Below the pieces are notes generated by a model. The model was given only the letters and a program-made list of their open reading frames with translations. It had not been told where the DNA came from and searched no databases. The position numbers were made by a program, and so were the translations under genes. Below, one piece after another: positions 49,645 through 62,000 of a stretch of 64,000 bases of DNA. Source of the stretch: Macrotrachela quadricornifera (Eukaryota > Rotifera > Eurotatoria > Philodinida > Philodinidae); NCBI GenBank assembly GCA_022393335.1, contig JAJEKB010000362.1:112442-176441 (forward strand), in the 5' to 3' direction. The stretch's first letter is position 1; each line of letters begins with the position of its first letter.

Positions 49645-50373
49645 TATTTAATGAAGAAGTAGGAAACAAAAAAAGAACAGGACACGGAATTGAAATGTAT
49701 CTATGTGGAGATGAGAGAGGAACAATAAAAAAAAAGATATAGATAGATGGATGGAATGAATGAAGGACCGATCATAGTAATATAATCAACAAATCGAGAG
49801 AAACTACATAGATGTCGTTATTGAATAGATCAATCTATTTTATAGAACATGTTTTTGTTTGAATTATTAAGTTATAAAAAACTCATTCTTGTTTTGTTCT
49901 TCATTAGGAAAAAAATATAAATTATATTTTAAATTTCGATCTTTATAAGAAATTTAAATATATATTCATTGAATTATCTAAATCTAATATTAAATATAGA
50001 AAACAAAACTGTGTTGTTTCCATCGTAAGCTGTTGTCATCTTTGATCGAATTCTACATATATATGATTATTTACTTAAAGATAATCAATGAAACTCTACC
50101 ATAAATAATTCTTAGAACAATAAAATTAAAAAAATTTCTGTAAAATATAATTATTTATTCTTATTATCTACATATATAATTTAATAATTTATTATAAATG
50201 AAAAAATTCTTTTTTTTTTTATTTGTTACCTTGAATCTTTTTTTGTAGTAAACATATTTTTTTTTTGCGTTCTTTGTATCTTAGTAAATATGAAAGGAAA
50301 AAAAACGCTTGTTCGTTCTTTCATAAATGCTTGTTTCTGTTTCATTTCATAAGTTACATACAAAAAACCCCAT
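49645..50373. other. Divergent intergenic region, integrin beta / B-box protein
   Basis: About 730 bp between two genes starting in opposite directions. It should hold both promoters. No coding frame or conserved motif seen. Confidence 0.5.
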
Positions 50374-51304
50374 ATGTCGTCATCATCGTCTGTACCATGT
50401 GTTGCTGAAAAATGTGAGCTTACCTCTCTTGCTTTATGTCAATGTTGTAATCAATATTTATGTATTGATCATTTAAATGAACATGCTAATCAACGTAATG
50501 AAAAACTTCTTCCATTTATTGATAAAATCAATGTTTTATTAAATCGTTTTAATAATTTTTATGATGGAGAACAATCTGGTCTTAAACAATTAGATGAATG
50601 GAAACAAGATGCATATAAAATAATTGATAATTTTTATGAAACTAAACGTCGAGAATTTATTGATGATACAACTAATCAACAACGTGAAAAACTTAATGAT
50701 ATGCATAATAAATTAAAAGAATTGATTAGAAAAAAAGGTGGTACACAACAAGATTTTGATACATTTTCAGATAATATGCAAACAATTGAACAACATCTTG
50801 ATAAAATTCAACAAATTCAAATTATTTTACCTGCATTAACAATTGATAATAATTGTATTCTTCGACCATTATCACAACAAAATAATTCAATTGAAAATTC
50901 AACAAATAATTCAAATAAAACTCCTGAACAAAGAGATAAATCATCTGAAAAATCTCAAGATAAAAAAAAATCAACAGAAAAATCTTCAAGAAAAAAGAAA
51001 AAATCATCTAGATATTCAGATGATTCATCGGATAGATCTTCACGTCATAGAAGTAGATCACCACGTAATCATAGTGATCGTTCAAGAAAACGTAAATTAT
51101 TTAATCAATTAAAGATTTTAACATATCTTTTATTTAGGATATGATAAATCACCAGATTCAAATTCATCCCAATCATCTAATAACAAAAAAGCAAATTGTG
51201 ATAATTGTCGCGATTGTCGATTTTATCAAGATCGTTTTGGTCCTGGTTTTATAGATTCATTTGGTCCATGTTCATGTGAATGTCATAAATGGGCATATAC
51301 TTAA
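50374..51304 (+). CDS. B-box-like zinc finger protein with RS-rich region
   Basis: Two exons, 50374-51091 and 51138-51304, split by a 46-bp intron, 294 residues. The N-terminus has a B-box-like metal site: Cys9, Cys14, Cys22, Cys25, Cys30, His33 and His37 (pattern CVAEKC...CQCC...CIDHLNEH). A long alpha-helical, probably coiled-coil segment follows (about residues 40-160). Then comes a Lys/Ser-rich region passing into an Arg/Ser-rich stretch (RHRSRSPRNHSDRSRKR), typical of proteins of splicing speckles. The second exon adds a C-terminal cluster with Cys in CDNCRDC and PCSCECH that may bind a second metal. No named ortholog is recognised. B-box-first proteins of this kind are, to my knowledge, numerous in bdelloid genomes. 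A nuclear RNA-processing role is an inference from the RS region. Confidence 0.8.
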
Positions 51305-51582
51305 ATAATTTTATTCAAATTTATAATCAACTTTTTAGTTGTACAATTACAAAATCATTCATTTGTGATTGAGTTTGTCTTTTTTTTTTCAGCATAATTC
51401 GTGATACTTTTATATAAATAATTAATTTTATACAAAAAATGAATAAAAATCAAGAAAATCTCTTTTTGAATTATCAAATTCATATTTTATGATGATGTAA
51501 AATATATAAAGATCAATTCTTTTATAATCTTGATTTATTTAGAGAAAATTTTATTAAAAAAAAAAAGCAACAACAATAATGA

Positions 51583-52648
51583 TTAATCTGTTGATACTTT
51601 ATTTGTTTCAATATTAAGTTCAGTAATTTCATTTTGTTCAATTTTATCTGTATGAAAATAAAATGCTGGTGTTATCCATCTACCACATGGACATTTTGCA
51701 CCACATAAATCATAATTTCCTAGAATTTCCGAACATTTTGGACATTTAATAAAACCATTATGAGAATTTTCTGGTGTATCAATTTGACTCATTAACCATT
51801 TAAGATAATTAGTAAATAATTTTTGATGACATTCAACTTTATTTGACATTTTATATAATTCATCATCACCATATTTAATAAACCAATTATATAATCCAAC
51901 ACCTTCAGTATGTTTTAATAAATCAGCATTAGTAAATAATTCAGTATGACATTGTTGACATATATATGTATTTTTTACAATACATGTTGCATGACCATAG
52001 GGTAAAGTAAATGCATTGCAAAATTCTTGACGAAGTTGATGTTTTTTCTCAATACCTTCAAATTCTGTATCATGATCAATATAATTATTTCGAGCACATT
52101 CAAGTAAAAATCCTTTATAAAGTTCATGATTAATATCAAATTGATAATTCATTTGTTCGTATGAATATAATTGTGCAATAAAACTTCGATTAGGATGAAC
52201 TGCAGAACGTGCAAGTCGAAGTCGTTGTAATGCATTATTAGCTGATAATTTATATCGACGCATTAACCACATACAAGCAATAGTAGCACTTCGTGATACA
52301 CCTAATATAAAACAAAATCAAATTTTATTGATTAACTAGAAGATATTTTTTTTGTTTAAACAAACCCGCAAGACAATGGATAAGTACATTATTATCTGGA
52401 CTATCTGATAGAGCTTTATCAATAAAATCATAACATGAATCAAATTCAGCTAATAAATTTGTTGTTTCAATATCATCAACACGAATATGTTTACGTATAA
52501 AATTATCATTCTCATTAATTGGTAAATCAGATTCAATTACACTTAAAATATGTGTGATATTAAGTCCATCTAATGCTATTGTATCTTTCATTGCAGCAAT
52601 ACTTCCAAGCCATATGCGATTATCGATTAAATCTGCACTAAATTCCAT
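51583..52648 (-). CDS. DUSP12: Dual-specificity phosphatase 12 (YVH1 family)
   Basis: Two exons, 52648-52366 and 52301-51583, 333 residues (human DUSP12 340). YVH1/DUSP12 is a dual-specificity phosphatase whose C-terminal zinc domain acts in late 60S ribosome maturation. The phosphatase domain opens with LIDNRIWLGS and has the signature HCLAGVSRSAT with Cys92 as nucleophile and Arg98; the intron splits this motif after the alanine. The zinc domain shows YICQQCHTELF and later CPKCSEILGNYDLCGAKC followed by PCGRWITPAF, which is diagnostic of this family. All catalytic and metal residues are kept, so it looks functional. It is convergent with the B-box gene (279 bp between stops). A 'tatatttag' motif sits a few bases before the ATG. 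Confidence 0.93.
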
Positions 52649-52959
52649 CTATTTCTAAATATAATACTATATGATTGACGTATCTTAATCCTTTAACGGG
52701 CGGCTTTTGAATGGAAAAAAAACTGGAAGAAGGGTATGGAAGAGCAGAAAGAAGAAAAAAAGAGGTGCAAATATGATGCACCACCCGTCAAAGGGTTACA
52801 AAAAAAAATTTCTTTTTATTTTTCGTTTGTTTTTATAATTGCATTTTCATTTAATTTCTTCGAAGCGATATTTGTTACATTATTATTAAAAAAAAAGAAA
52901 AAGAAAAAGTATTTTCATTATATAATCTTTTTTTTTTATTTTAAAATAAAAAACTAAAA
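52649..52959. other. Spacer between DUSP12 and NTF2-like gene
   Basis: About 310 bp rich in A/T runs. The plus-strand frame 52736-52957 is lysine/phenylalanine-rich and looks random. Confidence 0.5.
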
Positions 52960-53316
52960 TTAATTAAAAATATCAATATCTAATTGCCAACTAATTGTTT
53001 CTTGATCAATACATTTCCATATAACTTGATAATTTCCTTTATCTAATGAATGTTGATATGAACTTGTTTCAATTAAACGATCAGCTCCAGCTTCTATAAC
53101 AGTACCTGTTGTAAGACGAAGTTTATCAACACCAGCAGCTCTTGCACCTTGCCAAAATTTTTTTATTTCTTCACGTCCTTGATACTTATTTTTATCAGGT
53201 GGTAAAAGTATTCCATTTGATGTATAAAGTTCAACTAATTCATCAATCTTATTAGCATTAAAAAGTTCTTCAAAATGACGATTTGCAACATCAATTATAT
53301 CAAATGGTGTTGACAT
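52960..53316 (-). CDS. NTF2-like (SnoaL/DUF4440-type) small protein
   Basis: A single exon of 118 residues. It begins with a helix DVANRHFEELFNANKIDELV, then LYTSNGILLPPDKNKYQGRE and EIKKFWQGA, the typical opening of the cone-shaped NTF2-like fold (helices, then 'Y..dg.l..p....~G.eeI..f'). The rest is beta-strand-like, ending in SWQLDIDIFN. Such proteins can be lyases, isomerases, steroid-binding proteins or simple binding modules; the residues give no clear catalytic assignment. It lacks introns, which a 360-bp gene may do by chance, but small DUF4440-type proteins are also common in bacteria, so transfer is possible. An acceptor-like 'aatctag' lies 9 bases before the ATG. Confidence 0.75.
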   Translation of the reverse strand: MSTPFDIIDVANRHFEELFNANKIDELVELYTSNGILLPPDKNKYQGREEIKKFWQGARAAGVDKLRLTTGTVIEAGADRLIETSSYQHSLDKGNYQVIWKCIDQETISWQLDIDIFN

Positions 53317-53865
53317 TATACTTTCTAGATTTTTTGTTTATAGTCTAATAAAAATGAAAGATATGAATAAATAAATTATTATATATATATACAGGACAAA
53401 TTTTTTCTTTTATAATCATATATGACAAATAAAAATGTGGGCAAAAAACTGGTGTCTTTTATTCATTCTTTTCTCCTTGACCTAAAGCCTTTATTAACAC
53501 ATGCTTTAAATAAATACTATTTTTATGCTTCAATAATTTCACATGAGTCGTATAAAATTATTATCAAAAGACAAATAAACAAACGTTAGATTTTAATTCA
53601 TGTTTTTTTTGTTTATAACATCAATATATTGAGAAATACAAAAAAAGGATACGTTATCACAAAATAGACAAATAAATACAATAAAACAGATCAATACACT
53701 AATTTCAATGATTGCGCATTTTGATATAATATAAACATGAATCAATTAAAATTATATATACATATCATTTATTAAGAATAAGAACAAATAAATTTTAACA
53801 AATTGAGATAAGAATTGATTATATATTTACATTTATATTTTAAAAAAAAATGGAATTATAGAAAT
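53317..53865. other. Spacer between NTF2-like gene and RUNDC3
   Basis: AT-rich; presumably the NTF2-like promoter and RUNDC3 3' UTR. No gene seen. Confidence 0.5.
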
Positions 53866-56174
53866 TTAAGTTGAGATTTCATCAAGTTTTGATTCAATAG
53901 ATTTATCAACAATTGATTTTTTCTCATCTGGAGTTGTTGTTGTTACTGTTTGTACTTGTTTTTCATTATTATCATCACTTGATGATGATGATGAAGTTGA
54001 AAGAGATGTAGCTGATGAAAGCATTTCAGGACTTGATATTATTTTGATTTCATTGATTATTGGATTACTATTATTATTAATATTTGTTGAAGGTTTACGA
54101 ATAAGTTCATATTGATCATCATCTGTATTAGTAGTCGATAAAGATTGATTTGAACCACGAGATGTTGGATCAATCAAATCATTCCATTGTTTTTTATTGA
54201 TATTTTCAACAATTATATTTGAATGCTAAAATTAAAAAATATATTCATAATTAAATAGTTTCAATTGATAAGGAAATAATAGGAGTAGAAATAGTGAAAG
54301 TATTAATAATACAATTCTTTATAGATCATCTGATATTTTCAACTTACTTCATTATCAATAGTTGTTAATTCAATTGAACGTATTTGTCTAAAGATAAAAA
54401 AGGTAGAATTTAGAATTCAAATGAATGAATAATGTGTGTTTATTTCGAATATTTACTTTTCATTCGTGTCAATAGAATTATTTGTTGGAGTTGGTGGTGA
54501 TTTGCTTTTTTGTTTATCAAAAGGAGAAAGATTTTTTGGTGGTGTTGTTGATCCAATTTGTAAAGACTTTTTACGTTTAAATTCAGCTTCTTCTCGAGCT
54601 TCTCGTCTAATTATAAAATAAATAATTATTTCATTATTCTCTTATTTATTTAATACAAACAATTCAAGTTGAAGTTCAAGTATAATATTTTCCATTTGTA
54701 TAATTTCACTTTCACGTTCACCTTTTAATGTATCATAACGAATTTTAACTTGTTGTAATTCTCGATCACGATGTCGTAAAAGTTCTTCAAAATATTTCTA
54801 ATAAAAAAAAGATTCTTTTAATTTAATAAAATAATCTCTTTAATTTAATATGTATATACTCGTTGTTCAACTTCAAGTTTATGTTTATCTAATGATACTA
54901 TATCATATTCTGAGGAATGTAATACTTGAAGTTCATTAACAGCTCCTAATGTTGAAGGTAATGGTGATTTATTTTCTTCATTACTGATTTGATCGTTATT
55001 TAATTGCTTAATACTATTAAAATTTGATCAATTTATTGTTAATTTTCAAAAAAAAAAAATTGTTTTTTACTGTTTTGATTTATACGATAAAAATGGTGTT
55101 AAATCAATAACATCAATTTCTGAATCATTTAATAATAGAGGAGCAATAACAGGACCATCTTGTTTAAAACAAAAACTAAAATATAGTGTCAATTAATATG
55201 AACACAAAAAGAGGAAAACTCTAAATTTTAATACCTAAAATCAATAGCATTTAATCCAGCTAATTGATCGCATAGAATAAATGCTTGTGATGATGCCATA
55301 ATTGAATCATCATTATAGAATTTTCTAAGAAATAAAAACAAATATTATAAAATAGGATATATATTTTTTTTTATTAAATACCGAACAAGATGACAATCAG
55401 AAATAACGAGTTTTAAAAGTTCAGAAAGTTTTTTTTCCATTAATGCAAATTTAATCCAAGCTCGACCCTAGAATATTAATAGTTAAGATTATTGCTTTCA
55501 TAAAAGAATTAGTTTATGAAAATTTATAAACAAAAGATTTTCCATATAAAATATTTTTCTTATAAGTTTTAATATGTATAAAAACAAATTATTCAGTATG
55601 AATGTTTGTTCATAATAAAAGAAAACAAATTCATACGTAAAATGTATTTAAAAATAAATATTTTTTTTTCTATAAAAATATAATACCTTTTCTTTTAAAC
55701 TACGCGTATTTGATATTTCTTCTACTCGTTCAATAACTAATACAAAAAAAAACAAAATAAATTTTATTTTTTTCATTACAATCTTACTAGATTGTCGACA
55801 AGAACCAATACATGCGGGTCGAATAAAATCCCAAAAAAAACGTCGTTCTGATAGCCAATTTGCTATTAAATAACAAAACAATTTTTATACCTATTTTTTT
55901 TTAATTTTTGTATTACCTCGCATACGAAAACATAAAATACGTTCTAATGTAATAATAAAATTCGTTACATCAGGATTACGATCATCAAGAATTGGTAATG
56001 TAATTGATAATGATGATTGATCAATTAATGCATTTAATGTCAATCTAATTAAAAGAAATAAATTTTTTCTTCTTGTTAAATTTAATCGAATTAGTAAACT
56101 TACTTTATTAAACAAAGTAAATTTGCTTTTTCTCGTTCTACATTTATATTTTCATTGTAACTTATTGTTGCCAT
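53866..56174 (-). CDS. RUNDC3A: RUN domain-containing protein 3 homolog
   Basis: Twelve exons in phase: 56174-56104, 56044-55917, 55862-55788, 55736-55687, 55467-55382, 55324-55235, 55175-55071, 55013-54860, 54797-54661, 54606-54457, 54387-54348 and 54225-53866, 481 residues (human RUNDC3A 446, RUNDC3B 473). RUNDC3 proteins are neuronal/neuroendocrine effectors linked to Rap2 and dense-core vesicle traffic. The RUN domain fills the first seven exons with family-typical blocks: ITLERILCFRMR, RRFFWDFIRPAC, KGRAWIKFALMEKKLSE, RKFYNDDSIMAS and LAGLNAIDFSFC. A coiled coil follows (EELLRHRDRELQQVKIRYDT...ILELQLELREAREEAEFKR), then a Ser/Thr-rich low-complexity tail. The match to RUNDC3 rather than RUFY rests on the RAWIK..LMEK and AIDFSFC blocks and the lack of a FYVE domain. 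Vertebrate A and B paralogs cannot be separated here. Confidence 0.9.
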
Positions 56175-58045
56175 AGCTAATCTAAAAAACGTTTTCTTTA
56201 TGAGATTTTTCTATTTATATGATAATGTACTAATTAACATCATAATGATATTTGTTATTTTGTTAATATATATTAATTTATCTTTTAGAACATTGATCTA
56301 TATATATTTGAATATCTGAAACAATGAAAAAGATATGTTGTTGGTTAAAAATGAATAGAAAAATTGTCCTGCGAGATTTGAATTAATTAAGGAATGTATA
56401 GTGCTTCTTTATTAACATATAAAATATTAGTGAAATGATTCAGTATACGAGTAATACTTTGAAAGTTTGTTACATATTACTACTGATTAGTTGTTATACT
56501 ATCATTTCTCTATAGATTTTGAACAAAATTTAAGCTTTTTTATTAGCAAAAACTATATGTTATTTCTTTCAAAAAAAAAATCGCGAAATTTTCCTCTTCT
56601 TTAGTATTAAATGTTTTGTTTACCACCGTTTATTAAAAAAAACTAATCATTACAAATAATATAATCACAATGAAGAAATGTATTATGATATATTTTCATC
56701 TTAAAGTAAAAAATTACCAAAATAAAAACTAGTAAATGTGTCACATGAGTCGTACTTTGAGGTAAGAGGTACTCGTTCGAATCCATTTTTTAACATGTGG
56801 ATTAGTTTTCGTTTTATAAATTTGAATAATTACTATTTTTTTAGTCTAATTTGAATTAATAGCACGTATTCATAGAGATCGAGAAGATGAGATATTAAAG
56901 TCTAGCCTTCTCAAATTGATTTGAGTTTCATCAAACTACGTCGAAATAGTCTATTTTTGATCAACTAGTGACCTCTTGACATGTTTTTCGAATAATAAAT
57001 GATCGAGAAATACTCTGGAAAAAAACAGACCTATGAAAGCATATAAATTTAATATGCATAATTGATTCGATTACATTTAGTTTCACACATGATACATTTT
57101 ATTTTAGTGTGTATATAAATAGAATATTATTTATCATTAATAACTGAAACTAACAGAAGAAGAACTCATCTAACTTATATTAAGAAAATCTTCGTACAAA
57201 ATGTTTGTTCATTTTGTCATCACTTCGAAGTAACTTGAGCAGATGAAAAGTAGTCACTTAGAATTAGAATTTGATGCTTTCTGTAAATGCGTATTCCAAA
57301 AGGTTTTTTCCAACTTGAAGCTAAATCATTGATAGTAAATCTTGGATTGGAATTTAAACTAACAATTGTACAAAATAGTAGTTTCAAAAGTCTTCTTAAA
57401 TATATCTTCAAAATTTTTCGCTGACTCACTGCTGATTAACTATCATTAAATGCACGAAACAATAAACAGTGTCGTTTACACCCTACAGGTTGGCTTTTGC
57501 TCCTCATTCATATTTTTGTTTAAAGAGTATTTAACGATAACTTTTATTTCCTATTATTGTAAAGAACTTAATATTTTGCAAAATCATCGTTATTTGTAAT
57601 TTTTGGTATTTAAATTACAATAGATTGTGATAAGGCACTTTCCTCAGGTTTCAATTGAAGCAATTTTAATCAAAACACATAAAAGCAACATCTATTTCAT
57701 ATTTAAAACTTAAATCTTACATCTAACGAATGTTGTTAATTTTGATAATAATATTTGAATAAAAAATAAAAAATCTAAAAAAAAACGAAATAAAGCAATG
57801 TTGTTTTGAAATAATCATAAAGGATTAATATTTTCCTTCGTATCCATGTTCGTCTGTCTCTCTCGCTCTCTCACTCAGTTTTTTTTTCTCATGTCGATAT
57901 GTTAATCTATATCGTTCGACAAAACAAAAAAAAATAGTATTTTTTTTTTTTCACAAGACAAGAAAAAAAAGAAACAGATAAATCTATATGTACATACAAA
58001 ATAATATGAGATATTGACGAATAGGAATATCTTATTTTTTTTTCT
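56175..58045. other. Intergenic DNA
   Basis: About 1.9 kb upstream of RUNDC3. Only short AT-rich frames. A 'gttcgaatcc' box near 56791 recalls a tRNA B box, but no cloverleaf can be built around it. Confidence 0.5.
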
Positions 58046-58704
58046 CTAACGGTAATAATTATTATTATATCCATTTCCTCCTCTACGTTGTTGATTATAA
58101 TTTCCATTACGTTGTTTTATATTTTGATAATCTTGTTCATTTCTATTGTATGGATGATAAGAATGTTGTTTTCGACGTTCAAATCTTGGTGCTGATGATG
58201 GCATTCGTTCTTCATATGAATAATGTGGTTGAGGTGAATAATTATTATCATTATTTGTAAAAAGTGGTACTGGTAATGATTGTTGAGGTGAAGGCCATGT
58301 TGATGACCGATGTAATAATGAATCATTGACATATATTTCTGGTGTATAAGGTTCATTTGGATTATTACTAAAATCTTTATTTGAAGAACGAGCTGCTAAA
58401 CGTATTGGACGATTAAATAAACAAACATTTTCCATAATAGCTTCAGCATATGGAACTGATTCTTCGTGCTTAAATGTAATAAAAGCAAATGAACGACGAC
58501 CATCACGTTTCATTGTTACCGTTTCTAAAGGACCACTCTAATATAAAAAAAAACGATAACAAATGATCTTTTTTTTATTATTTTTTTTCAAAATTAAGAA
58601 ATATTTACTTGAAGAAAAAGTTCAAATAACATTTCTTCGGTAACATTTTCATGTAAATTTCCACAATATAATGTTCGACGATCTTTATTTTCACGATGAG
58701 ACAT
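58046..58704 (-). CDS. RBM7: RBM7/RBM11-like RNA-binding protein
   Basis: Two exons, 58704-58609 and 58537-58046, 195 residues. RBM7 is the RNA-binding subunit of the nuclear exosome targeting (NEXT) complex. One N-terminal RRM is complete: RNP2 is TLYCGNL, then VTEEMLFELFLQSGPLETV, RNP1 RRSFAFITF and KHEESVPYAEAIMENV with LFNRPIRL. The 'ELF.Q.GPL', 'FKHE.SVPYA' and 'LF.RPI' strings are hallmarks of the RBM7/RBM11 pair. The C-terminal half is low complexity: Pro/Ser-rich, then Asn/Tyr/Arg/Gly-rich with RGG-like spacing (QQRRGGNGYNNN). A pyrimidine tract plus 'ttttttaag' abuts the ATG, as at a splice acceptor. The ECM29 gene starts 380 bp away in the opposite direction. Confidence 0.87.
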
Positions 58705-59084
58705 CTTAAAAAAGCAAAAAAAGAAAAAGATAATTTGACATTAATGATATATGGAATAAAGAAGAAGAAGAAGAAAAAAAAAACAATATGAGAAAAACGT
58801 TTGTTATTATTGACATTCTTTCATTTGTTTTACCAATCAGAAAAAAAAATATTAAAATTAAAAATAATATTTTTATTTTCAAAATTTTACTTTTTTATTT
58901 TACATTATAATTATAAATATATTTAATAATAAATAAAAAAAAAATAAATATAACATTGATAGTAATGTTCATTATTGATTGGTTGATAAGAAAAAAAATT
59001 ATGAATCATAAACACGCGATGAAATCCGGTCGTCACATTATTCTTTTTATTTTTTATTCAAAGTGCAACATAAAATTATTCATT
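58705..59084. promoter_or_regulatory. Compact divergent promoter region, RBM7-like / ECM29
   Basis: Only 380 bp separate the two start codons, so both promoters and both 5' UTRs must fit here. Extremely A/T-rich with GAA and A runs. No specific factor site is recognised. Confidence 0.5.
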
Positions 59085-62000
59085 ATGGAGATCGATCATG
59101 ATGTAATACTTCCAATTGATATAAGTAAAAATTTATTTTTTAGCTTATATATTTCTTTATGAACAAAAAAATAAACAAAATTATTTTTTATTTTTAGCTA
59201 CACTTAATCGATATTTTATTCAATTGATTTCTTGTGGGGATGATTATCAATTCCAAGAATTGATTAGAAATTTTTTACCAATACTTATTCAAAGTATTGA
59301 ATTACAAACAGAAGATTTTAGGAAAAAAGTAAGAAAAAATAATTCATAGATCGTTTATGAGAAATACCTAATAATTACCGACGAATTTTTGGTGAAGAAA
59401 AATTTTTTTAATAAAAGTATATAAGATTTTTGTCAGGCAGAAGTTAGAATTTTCATTTTAAAGACAAAATTCATACTAATTGGCTTGTTCATAAGGCAAA
59501 TAGTGCTACTAAAGTGATTGAACGATATTGTTTTTGATTTCTAAACTGCTATTTGTTTTGCTTCCCTAAGGCATTCCTTTTGATCACTAGTTTCATTGCA
59601 TATAATATTATTCTACTAATATAATTCATGTGAATTTTGTCTTTACAATGAAAAATTGAGTCCATGACGCTTTTGAATTACAAAATAATTCAAAACTTCT
59701 ATATATTCTAAATAAGATTTATTTACTAGGGTCTACAGTGGATCCTGATAAACCCTAGTAGACTCTACCAGATTCCAGTACACTCTATAGGATCTACTAG
59801 TGTCTATTAGATAAAAGGTTTTATGTCTATGTTTTCGACTTTGCCTACAGGCAGTGTGACGCCCTTTCCCTGTCTTTTGCGTGCGTCTGTGTATGGCCCT
59901 CGCCCTCAGTGAGAGAGACCGTTTGTATGTCTTTCGCCCTCACTTTCAAGGTCGACCCTGTTAGATAAAGCTGAATTTAATTTTCAATTCATTTTATGAA
60001 TTTTTATGTAATTCATTTACGTCATCCAATGGAAAAATTCGAGATTCTGTTTACAAAAAGTTTTTCATTTTTTTTTTCAAAAGAAAATTTTTGTAGATCC
60101 AGAATTTTACTGATGGATATGATTTTTGAACTTCGTTTGCGATAGGTATCATCCTTTCTTGCTGGAAAAAAGTCTCGGAATAAAGACGATCGTCTTTAGC
60201 ACTTAATTCTAAATCAGCCATTGTTGATGATATTTTATTTTGAATATGCTTTCAAAAGATCTTTTATTTCTGCAAGAAAAATAATAAAGTCGATAGTTTT
60301 ATACAGTGAAAAAAAATTTCCATCAAATGAATTTAGTATAGTACGGATTAACTGTGTTTTATTATTTATGATAGATATATTTGATAAAATGAATCATTTT
60401 TTATTTTATAATTTTTCTTTTATAGGCAGTTGAAGTTTTTATACATATAAATAAACGAATAAAAACACGTTCAGAAATTCTAATTCCAGTAAAAAACCTT
60501 TTAGAAATATTTACATCATCTACACAATGTTCACCATTTAGTTCTGTAAGTAATTATTTTTTATTTTATATTTTATTTTCTTTTCTATGTTAGAATTTTT
60601 CTATAATGTATATTAAAATGGGTTTTATGCGTTTAAAACCTGATGAACAACTTGAATTAATTCCACTTCTTTTTCAATCATTATCAAATCGATCAGTTTC
60701 ACATCAAGAATTACTTATGGGACTGATTGTTTATGCATTACAATATGTTAAAATCATTCCAAATATGAATGAAAATATAATTAAATATGGTCTTACTGAT
60801 CAACCAAAAATTCGACATATATTTCTTAATTTTCTACTTAATATTATTCTTTTACCTTATAAGTTTGTTTTAAAAAAAACTATTTATTTTAATTAGAAGA
60901 AAAAAAATTTTTTTTTGTTTTCGTAGATTTGATGAAACAAAACCACGAAATACTCAACAACGACCATATATTGACCCATCTCAAGCACCTGTTGATGAAG
61001 TACTTTTTTCAACTATGGATGATGCACCAAGTAAAGAAACTGAAGTATTTAAACAACCATATCCATGTATGAATGAACAATTATATAACCGAATAACTGA
61101 AGCAATACAAACAGACGATTTAAATCAAGTTGAAAAAGTAAATTATTTTTTAAATTAAATTAAATTTTATTTTATTTTTTACTTAGCTTAAAGTTTCGAT
61201 ATTAAAATTTTTAAATGGAAATATTTATTCAGAAAATGAAATTATATTTCATTTTGTCTTAGCAACAGCTGATCCAAGATACTCGTAGGTATGCTAATTC
61301 TATATAAAATATAATAAAAAAAAAGGGAATGATTTTTTTTTATTTTTATTTTTTAGTGTTGTTTTAGCTGCTGAACATGACATAAAACGTTTAACAGTTG
61401 CTGTTGATTGGAATTTATTGCAACATGTACAAAGTTTATATGAATTCTTTTTAGGAACATTAAAAACAGTTAAACAACAACAAGTAAGATTAAAAGAATC
61501 AAGACATATAAGAATGTATTTTGGTTCTGTTGGCTTGATTTAATTGCACTATAGATATCAATAGAGTTTTTCTGCACGATATATTAACTTAATCTTAGAA
61601 AGGTTATTCTTGAAAAGAAACAAATACATTGAATATAATATATTTAGAATGATGATATGATTCGTAATCCATCAAATATTCGAATTCGTTTAAAACTTTA
61701 TCCTTATTTGCTTAAATCAAGATTGGCTAGTACAATTATTTCACATGCAATACAAGTAAAAAGAAAACGAAAAATAATAAATATTTGTTTTTGTATAATA
61801 AATAAATTCTTTTAGATTCTTTATGAAAGTCTTTTTGGTAATTCAACAAATGCTCGTATTAAATATTTTTCATTACAATTCACACAAAATGTTATTCAAA
61901 AGTATATTTTTATTTATTTGTTTTCTTTTTTTAAAAAAAATTTTTTTTTAGTACTGAATTAAATAATCTTATAAGTGTATCAAAATTAATATTAAATGCT

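Noticed and set aside
50822..51112. Frames overlapping the B-box/RS gene in other phases
   Set aside because: Shadows of the RS/Lys-rich coding sequence.
56755..56800. tRNA-like B box (gttcgaatcc)
   Set aside because: The bases flanking the box do not form a T stem, and no acceptor or anticodon stem can be drawn. Most likely chance.
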